Source of the DNA: Pseudomonadaceae bacterium SI-3
Lineage (GTDB): Bacteria; Pseudomonadota; Gammaproteobacteria; Pseudomonadales; Pseudomonadaceae
NCBI GenBank assembly: GCA_004010935.1
Contig: CP026511.1
Span: 2,232,001 to 2,296,000, forward strand
Direction of reading: 5' to 3'
DNA length: 64,000 nt
The number at the start of each line of letters is the position of its first letter. The first letter of the stretch is position 1. Below are positions 59,294 through 64,000 of the stretch, in pieces. The notes under the pieces were generated by a model, which saw only the letters and a program-made list of their open reading frames with translations, was not told the origin of the DNA and made no database searches. Position numbers and translations under genes: made by a program.

Positions 59294-59591
59294 GGGCGTC
59301 TCCATAAACGGTCCCAATCGCGCCTGGCCGGGCTTCGATTGGGCTGAACGAATGATCAGTGACATCCTGTAGTTCAGCCGAGCTGGTACAGCTGGGCTGA
59401 AGAATCCTCAGGAATGCGCCAGCCTCTACAGGCGGCGCGATCCGTGGCACGTTGCGTACGCAATCGGCTCCCTTCATTCGGACTGACGGTGGCTTGCCCG
59501 GTTCATCTTTTTTTCGGCTGCACGGCACCCTAGGACGCTCGGTATCGAGCGCCTGTTCAGGTTTGGGAGGCGGGTTACAGCTTCGGCAAGG

Positions 59592-60512
59592 TCAACGGAG
59601 CGGGCGATTCCATGGAAGGTCGCCAGCAAAGGCTTCGACCAGGTAGTCGATCATGGCCCTCACTTTGGCTGGCGGGCGGCGCTCTGGTGGGTAGACGACG
59701 TGGATGCCGCCAAGGCCGAGCGGTGGCTGATCGAGTTCAACGACTTCCAGCTGGCCCCGGCCGAGGGCCGCGGCCACGATGAACTGCGGTTGGTAAATCA
59801 GCCCTTGGTCGCCGACGGCAGCAGCGACCAGCGCCGCGCCGTTGTTAGCCATCAAGTTGCCCTGAATCGGCACGCGGAATTCTCCTGCCGGACCAAATGC
59901 CCATTCTCGGCCGCCCAGCAGGTTCGACAGGCTGTACCCCAGGCAATTATGTTGAGACAGGTCGCTCACCCGTCTTGGCACTCCATGCTGGGCCAGGTAA
60001 CCGGGCGAGGCGCATACCAGCATCGGGCAATCCGCCAGGCGCCTGGCCTGTAGCGGGCTATCGGTGAGCCGACCAATCCGCACCGCCATGTCCCAGCTGC
60101 CATCGATCAGGTCGACCTGACTGTCGGTGAGCCCCAGTTCGACTTTGACCGCAGGATGTCGCTGACTGAAAGCAGGCATCAATGGCGCGATGAAGCGGGT
60201 GCCGAACGACAGTGGTACGTTCATGCGCAGCAGACCTGAAGCCTCGACCCGCTGTGAGGCTACGCTGGCCTCGGCTTCGTCGATTTCCGGCAGGATGCGC
60301 AGACACGCCTCGAGGTAACTGCTTCCTGCGGCAGTCAGGCTTAGCCTTCGGGTGCTGCGGTGGAACAGCTTGACTCCTAGGCGTGCTTCCAACGCATCGA
60401 CGTGCTTGGTTGCCATGGCCGGCGACAGTCCCAGATGGCGTGCAGCGGCGGAGAGGCTGCCAGCACTGGCCGCACGCGCAAACACCCGCATGCCGGTGAT
60501 TCGGTCGAGCAT
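59592..60512 (-). CDS. LysR-type transcriptional regulator
   Basis: The 306-residue regulator has the N-terminal helix-turn-helix GSLSAAARHLGLSPAMATKH (near residues 17-36) and a LysR effector domain (LLRMNVPLSFGTRFIAPLMP near 93). It is a CrgA/DmlR-like subtype, judged by NCLGYSLSNLLGGREWAF. It is divergent from the dioxygenase gene with about 100 bases between them, so it probably controls that gene. A 298-base gap below it, before the alcohol dehydrogenase, shows no further feature. Confidence 0.9.
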   Translation of the reverse strand: MLDRITGMRVFARAASAGSLSAAARHLGLSPAMATKHVDALEARLGVKLFHRSTRRLSLTAAGSSYLEACLRILPEIDEAEASVASQRVEASGLLRMNVPLSFGTRFIAPLMPAFSQRHPAVKVELGLTDSQVDLIDGSWDMAVRIGRLTDSPLQARRLADCPMLVCASPGYLAQHGVPRRVSDLSQHNCLGYSLSNLLGGREWAFGPAGEFRVPIQGNLMANNGAALVAAAVGDQGLIYQPQFIVAAALGRGQLEVVELDQPPLGLGGIHVVYPPERRPPAKVRAMIDYLVEAFAGDLPWNRPLR

Positions 60513-60616
60513 TGAAGCTCCTACTCTCAGTTGAAACTGTTGACGTGGATTCCCTTGTTCAGCTCAAAACGAGTGTAATCCATACTGTGCGTCCGCCCGC
60601 TCAGGATCACGATGCC

Positions 60617-61444
60617 ATGAACGAACACGCCAACAGGACGCCACCGGCTCGGATGCCAACGCTTTTCGTGCCGCACGGCGCCGGTCCGTGCTTCTTCATG
60701 GAGTGGAACCCGATCGATGCCTGGGACGCGATGGCTGCCTTCCTGAGGTCTGTCGCCGCAACGTTGCCGCGGCGCCCTCGCGCGATTGTGCTGATCTCCG
60801 GGCATTGGATGGAGCCCAGGGCCACGGTTACCGCAAACGCACGGCCTGAACTCATCTACGACTACAAAGGCTTTCCGGCGCACACCTACGCATTAGACTA
60901 CCCGGCGCCAGGCGATCCGCCGCTGGCTGCACGTCTGGTCGAGTTGCTCGGCCCAGCTGGCATTCCGGCGGGCGAAGATGGTCTGCGCGGCTTCGACCAT
61001 GGCACCTTCATTCCGCTGAAACTTATGTTTGCAGAGGCTGACGTGCCGGTGGTGCAGTTGTCGCTGCAGCGCGATCTAGATGCTGCAGCCCATCTTGCCA
61101 TTGGTCGCGCCATCGCTCCGTTGCGCGACGACGGCGTGCTGATCGTCGGCAGCGGCATGAGCTTCCATAACATGCGTGGCTATGGCGATCCGCGTTTTGC
61201 GCCGATTTCGGATGCCTTTGATCAATGGTTGAGCGACGCCGTCAGCGCACCGCCCGCGCGTCGCGAGGCGTTGCTCCAGCACTGGGAGCAGGCGCCTTCG
61301 GCGCGGCTCTGTCATCCGCCGGGCGGCGAAGAACATCTATTGCCGCTGATGGTGGCGGCCGGCGCTGCGGGCGATAGTGCCGGGCGCAGGATATTCACCG
61401 ACCGCGTCATGCATACGACGCTGTCAGCCTATCGGTTTGGCTGA
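60617..61444 (+). CDS. DODA-type extradiol aromatic ring-opening dioxygenase family protein
   Basis: The ATG at 60617 (275 residues) is preferred over an earlier in-frame start, which lies within the divergent promoter gap. The LigB/DODA-type fold is shown by TLFVPHGAGPCFFMEW (metal-binding His near residue 18), ISGHWMEPRATV (His near 59), GLRGFDHGTFIPLKLMFAEA (His near 121) and GSGMSFHNMRGYGD. The substrate may be a catechol such as 4,5-DOPA (YgiD-like), but this cannot be told from sequence. A DUF2218 gene follows after 33 bases. Confidence 0.88.
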   Translation: MNEHANRTPPARMPTLFVPHGAGPCFFMEWNPIDAWDAMAAFLRSVAATLPRRPRAIVLISGHWMEPRATVTANARPELIYDYKGFPAHTYALDYPAPGDPPLAARLVELLGPAGIPAGEDGLRGFDHGTFIPLKLMFAEADVPVVQLSLQRDLDAAAHLAIGRAIAPLRDDGVLIVGSGMSFHNMRGYGDPRFAPISDAFDQWLSDAVSAPPARREALLQHWEQAPSARLCHPPGGEEHLLPLMVAAGAAGDSAGRRIFTDRVMHTTLSAYRFG

Positions 61445-61477
61445 TTCATCAGCCCATTTTAAGAAAGAGGATTCATC

Positions 61478-61771
61478 ATGCTGAGCTCTACCGTACAAAT
61501 CCAGACATCCGATCCGAGTCGCCTGATCCGCCGCCTCTGCAAACATTGGAGCCACAAGTTCGAGGTGGACTTCGATGATCATCAGGGGCATATCGTGTTA
61601 GGCGCCACCCAATGCTGGTTGACGGCCGGAGATAACAGCCTGATGGCAAAGTTGCAGACGCAGGACGAGGAGCTGTTGGCGCGAATGGAAACCGTAGTGG
61701 CCGATCATCTAGAGCGCATGTCGGCCGGCGAGACCTTCAGTTTCGCCTGGCAGCGTGCTGACGCACCGTAG
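61478..61771 (+). CDS. DUF2218 domain protein
   Basis: The 97-residue protein starts after AAAGAGGA and matches DUF2218 proteins in length and in motifs: RLIRRLCKHWSHKFEVDFDD (near 16-35) and a C-terminal VADHLERMSAGETFSFAW. Relatives are often encoded beside siderophore or oxidoreductase genes. The biochemical role is unknown. It probably forms an operon with the dioxygenase. It ends 3 bases before the stop of the convergent M23 peptidase gene. Confidence 0.88.
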   Translation: MLSSTVQIQTSDPSRLIRRLCKHWSHKFEVDFDDHQGHIVLGATQCWLTAGDNSLMAKLQTQDEELLARMETVVADHLERMSAGETFSFAWQRADAP

Positions 61772-61774
61772 CGC

Positions 61775-62626
61775 TCAATTGTTACTGGCGAAATTCGGCA
61801 GCGTGCTGACCGGCTGCGAGAAACGGAAGGGAATCGACAACATCGAGTCGCCATAGGCTTTCTGCACGACAAAATGCAGGTGCGGGCCGGTGCTGCGGCC
61901 CGTATTGCCGGAGTGGCCAAGCAGGCTGCCGACCTTCACCTGTTGCCCTGGCTTGACCTTTACCGAACCACGCTTCAGGTGCAGATAGGCGCTATGCGTA
62001 CCGTCATCGTGCAGGATTCGCACGTAGTTGCCCGCCGGGTTGGGCATCCGCCCGTGCTGTCCATCGCGCGCTTTCAATACCGTTCCCGCGCGCGCCGCAG
62101 CGATTGGTGTGCCTTCCGGCATGGCTATATCGACGGCGTAGCGGCCTTTGGGTGAGGTGTGGCTGTAATCCCCGCCAGCGCCCTGGGAAATGGAGAACGG
62201 ACCGCCTTTCCAAGGCAGGGCATAGGCATAACCGCCAACAGAACCCTTCTTGCCTGGCTCCGGTGAGTAGATCAACGAATAGCTGAACGACTGCTGGTAC
62301 ATCAGTGGATAGCCGGCTTGGCGTTTGCGAAGCGTGGCAATGCGCATGCGGGTCCGTGCGGGGACCGTCTTGCGAACCACGCCTTTGCCAACGCCCGTGA
62401 CATTGACCATGTGCGTCAGGCGCAACACGACTTCGACGGGAACGTCCGTATCGTTGCGCACATCCATCGCTTTGCCCGACCCGATCCGGTTGACGAACAG
62501 CTTCACAGTGCCGGGCTTGGCGGCGGGGAGCGTCGCGTTGCTGATGGTCCCGCCGGCAAGCGAGGGCAGGGTGGCGAGCGAGCACAAGGTTAGAAGGACG
62601 AAAGAGATCAGCCGAGTAAGTTGCAT
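61775..62626 (-). CDS. M23 family metallopeptidase (LytM-type)
   Basis: The 283-residue precursor has a signal peptide (LTRLISFVLLTLCSLATLPS) cleaved near SLAGG. An N-terminal beta-rich domain (about 25-140) precedes the LytM domain (about 150-270). GRYAVDIAMPEGTPIAAARA carries the zinc aspartate, YLHLKRGSVKVKPGQQVKVG the catalytic histidine, and STGPHLHFVV the final HxH. In the classic HxxxD motif the histidine position is arginine; a histidine 10 residues before the aspartate (DYSHTSP) may replace it. It probably trims peptidoglycan cross-links in the periplasm. Confidence 0.88.
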   Translation of the reverse strand: MQLTRLISFVLLTLCSLATLPSLAGGTISNATLPAAKPGTVKLFVNRIGSGKAMDVRNDTDVPVEVVLRLTHMVNVTGVGKGVVRKTVPARTRMRIATLRKRQAGYPLMYQQSFSYSLIYSPEPGKKGSVGGYAYALPWKGGPFSISQGAGGDYSHTSPKGRYAVDIAMPEGTPIAAARAGTVLKARDGQHGRMPNPAGNYVRILHDDGTHSAYLHLKRGSVKVKPGQQVKVGSLLGHSGNTGRSTGPHLHFVVQKAYGDSMLSIPFRFSQPVSTLPNFASNN

Positions 62627-62807
62627 AAAAAAAGTGATCCGTCACGGAAGGGACACTCTGCCCGCGGCTGGCAGGAACAAATCCGTTGGGTTCATGAACA
62701 CCGCGCTGTGGGTTGGGACTTGGGGCGCATTGCGGGGTTCAATACCGCACGTCGAGATCAAACGAACGGTTGAGTGATTACATCGATAGTGCTCTGTAGA
62801 TATGAAA

Positions 62808-62828
62808 AAGCCCCGTTATCCGGGGCTT
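62808..62828 (-). terminator. Rho-independent terminator of glgX
   Basis: AAGCCCCG (62808-62815) pairs CGGGGCTT (62821-62828). Read on the minus strand, the stem is followed by TTTTTC. It lies about 40 bases after the glgX stop. Confidence 0.8.
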
Positions 62829-62869
62829 CTTCAATTACTTCGACTCAGGCCAAGGCTAGCGCTTTAGCT

Positions 62870-64000
62870 TCACTCTTCTTCTTTGATCAGCTCGAACAAC
62901 AGCAGCGAACGGCCGGTCAGTGCGTATTCATTGTTGAAATCGAATCGCTCGGCGCGCGCGTTGGGGTTGTTTGTGTCAATCAGGCGATTCCAGTAGATGC
63001 CTTGCGGCACTTCCGGCAGGGTGAAGTTCACCACGTCATGATGGGCGTTGACGATTATCAGCAGGGTCGCGTCCGAACCGGTCTTGCGGATGCCGGTAGG
63101 CTGGGCACGGCCGTCCAGCAGCATGCCCATGCAGCGGTTGTTGCCATCCTCCCAGTGCTCGATTGTCATTTCTTCTGCGTGAGGTGCAATCCAGCTCACG
63201 TCCTTGACGCCCAGTTCTTCGTTGTAGGCGCCGACCAGAAAGCGTCCACGGCGCAGCATCGGGTAGCGTTGACGCAGGCGAATCAGTTTCCGGACGAAGG
63301 ATTGCAGTGTTCGGCCTTCTTCCGGGATTTCCCAGTTGACCCAACCGATTTCGCTGTCCTGGCAATAGGCGTTGTTGTTGCCATGTTGTGTGCGAGCGAA
63401 CTCGTCGCCGGCCACGATCATCGGGGTGCCCTGGGAGAACAGCAACGTTGCAAAGAAGTTGCGCATCTGACGGAAGCGCAGCTCGTGGATTTCCGGGTCG
63501 TCAGTCGGACCTTCGACGCCGTGGTTCCACGAGATGTTGTTGCTACTGCCATCGCGGTTGTCTTCGTCGTTGGCTTCGTTGTGTTTGTCGTCGTACGAAA
63601 CCAAGTCGTTCAGGGTGAAGCCGTCATGCGCAGTGATGAAATTCACCGAGCTGAATGGGCGACGACCCCGCTGGTTGAACAGATCGCCCGACCCCGTCAG
63701 ACGAGCGGCGAAGTCCGGCAACTGGTCGCCATCACCTTTCCAGAAGGCACGAACGGTGTCGCGATACTGGTCATTCCATTCGGCCCAACCCGGCGGGAAG
63801 CCGCCGACCTGATAGCCACCAGGGCCGCAATCCCAAGGCTCTGCAATGAGTTTGGTCTTGGCCAGGACCGGGTCCTGGCGGCACGCTACGAGGAAGCCGT
63901 GGCGCTCGTCGTAGCCGTCATGTTCCCGCCCCAAGATGGTTGCCAGGTCGAAGCGGAAGCCGTCGACATGCATTTCCTCAGCCCAGTAGCGCAGTGAGTC
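62870..64000 (-). CDS. glgX: Glycogen debranching enzyme GlgX (C-terminal part, partial)
   Basis: The minus-strand frame is open from the window edge to a stop at 62870, about 377 residues. The first residues seen, DSLRYWAEEMHVDGFRFDLA, hold the nucleophile aspartate region. LIAEPWDCGPGGYQVGGFPP holds the acid/base glutamate, and FITAHDGFTLNDLVSYD is the third conserved block of isoamylase-type GlgX. The enzyme removes alpha-1,6 branches from glycogen. The N-terminal CBM48 part lies outside. It complements the GlgE-TreS-GlgB genes at 46-54 kb. Confidence 0.93.
   Translation of the reverse strand, partial: DSLRYWAEEMHVDGFRFDLATILGREHDGYDERHGFLVACRQDPVLAKTKLIAEPWDCGPGGYQVGGFPPGWAEWNDQYRDTVRAFWKGDGDQLPDFAARLTGSGDLFNQRGRRPFSSVNFITAHDGFTLNDLVSYDDKHNEANDEDNRDGSSNNISWNHGVEGPTDDPEIHELRFRQMRNFFATLLFSQGTPMIVAGDEFARTQHGNNNAYCQDSEIGWVNWEIPEEGRTLQSFVRKLIRLRQRYPMLRRGRFLVGAYNEELGVKDVSWIAPHAEEMTIEHWEDGNNRCMGMLLDGRAQPTGIRKTGSDATLLIIVNAHHDVVNFTLPEVPQGIYWNRLIDTNNPNARAERFDFNNEYALTGRSLLLFELIKEEE

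Noticed and set aside
62774..63997. Plus-strand frame of 407 codons opposite glgX
   Set aside because: Antisense to clear GlgX motifs; composition typical of shadow frames and no start signals.

Overview
The window looks like a chromosomal stretch of a gamma-proteobacterium of the Pseudomonas / Stutzerimonas (P. stutzeri) group. The evidence is gene order and protein identity, read by eye: a glycerol-type ABC transporter under a sigma-54 activator, folD next to a tRNA-Arg/His/Leu cluster, MuxABC-OpmB and MexEF-OprN with MexT and MexS in their P. aeruginosa arrangement, and the glgE-treS-glgB / ku / clsB stress region. The DNA is GC-rich, with pseudomonad-style REP palindromes.

Layout. 1-7060: a GAF-domain sigma-54 activator (cut by the window edge) faces a six-gene ABC operon (two ATPases, two permeases, a DUF2160 membrane protein, a binding protein) read from a good -24/-12 promoter with an array of TGTTCA half-sites upstream. 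7090-8600: folD and three tRNA genes with a stringent-type promoter and terminators. 8600-16560: an accessory patch with a umuC/rulB remnant, a PEP-mutase-like enzyme, a class A beta-lactamase, a PIN-toxin remnant, small unknown proteins, a DnaA-box palindrome, an XdhC-like protein and a RES-Xre toxin-antitoxin pair with its operator. 16570-18040: a MurJ-like flippase.

18310-37030: efflux. MuxABC-OpmB (two RND pumps sharing one adaptor and one outer-membrane channel) is followed by an unpartnered TRAP binding protein, then mexT-mexE-mexF-oprN and divergent mexS. 37130-39970: a stress-type SDR, Ku and a stand-alone LigD polymerase domain. 40128-45770: a selenocysteine formate dehydrogenase (alpha, beta and gamma subunits plus FdhE); the alpha subunit is read through an in-frame TGA at 40719. 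46230-53925: GlgE, a TreS-maltokinase fusion and GlgB, the route from trehalose to branched alpha-glucan. 54046-59293: a minus-strand run ybhN-clsB-ybhP-DUF72-alcohol dehydrogenase. 59592-62626: a LysR regulator, a DODA-type dioxygenase, DUF2218 and an M23 peptidase. 62870-64000: the C-terminal part of GlgX.

The genes from about 37 to 64 kb, other than the formate dehydrogenase, resemble a stress and stationary-phase supercluster known in other pseudomonads (storage glucan and trehalose, NHEJ repair, cardiolipin synthesis). The formate dehydrogenase sits inside it. No insertion sequence, integrase, CRISPR array or rRNA gene was found. The less described signals are the asymmetric ATPase pair of the glycerol-type transporter, the DnaA-box palindrome in an AT-rich gap, a probable small RNA with a minus-strand terminator, an 11-codon coupling ORF between muxB and muxC, and the TFPASDP tail on the alcohol dehydrogenase.
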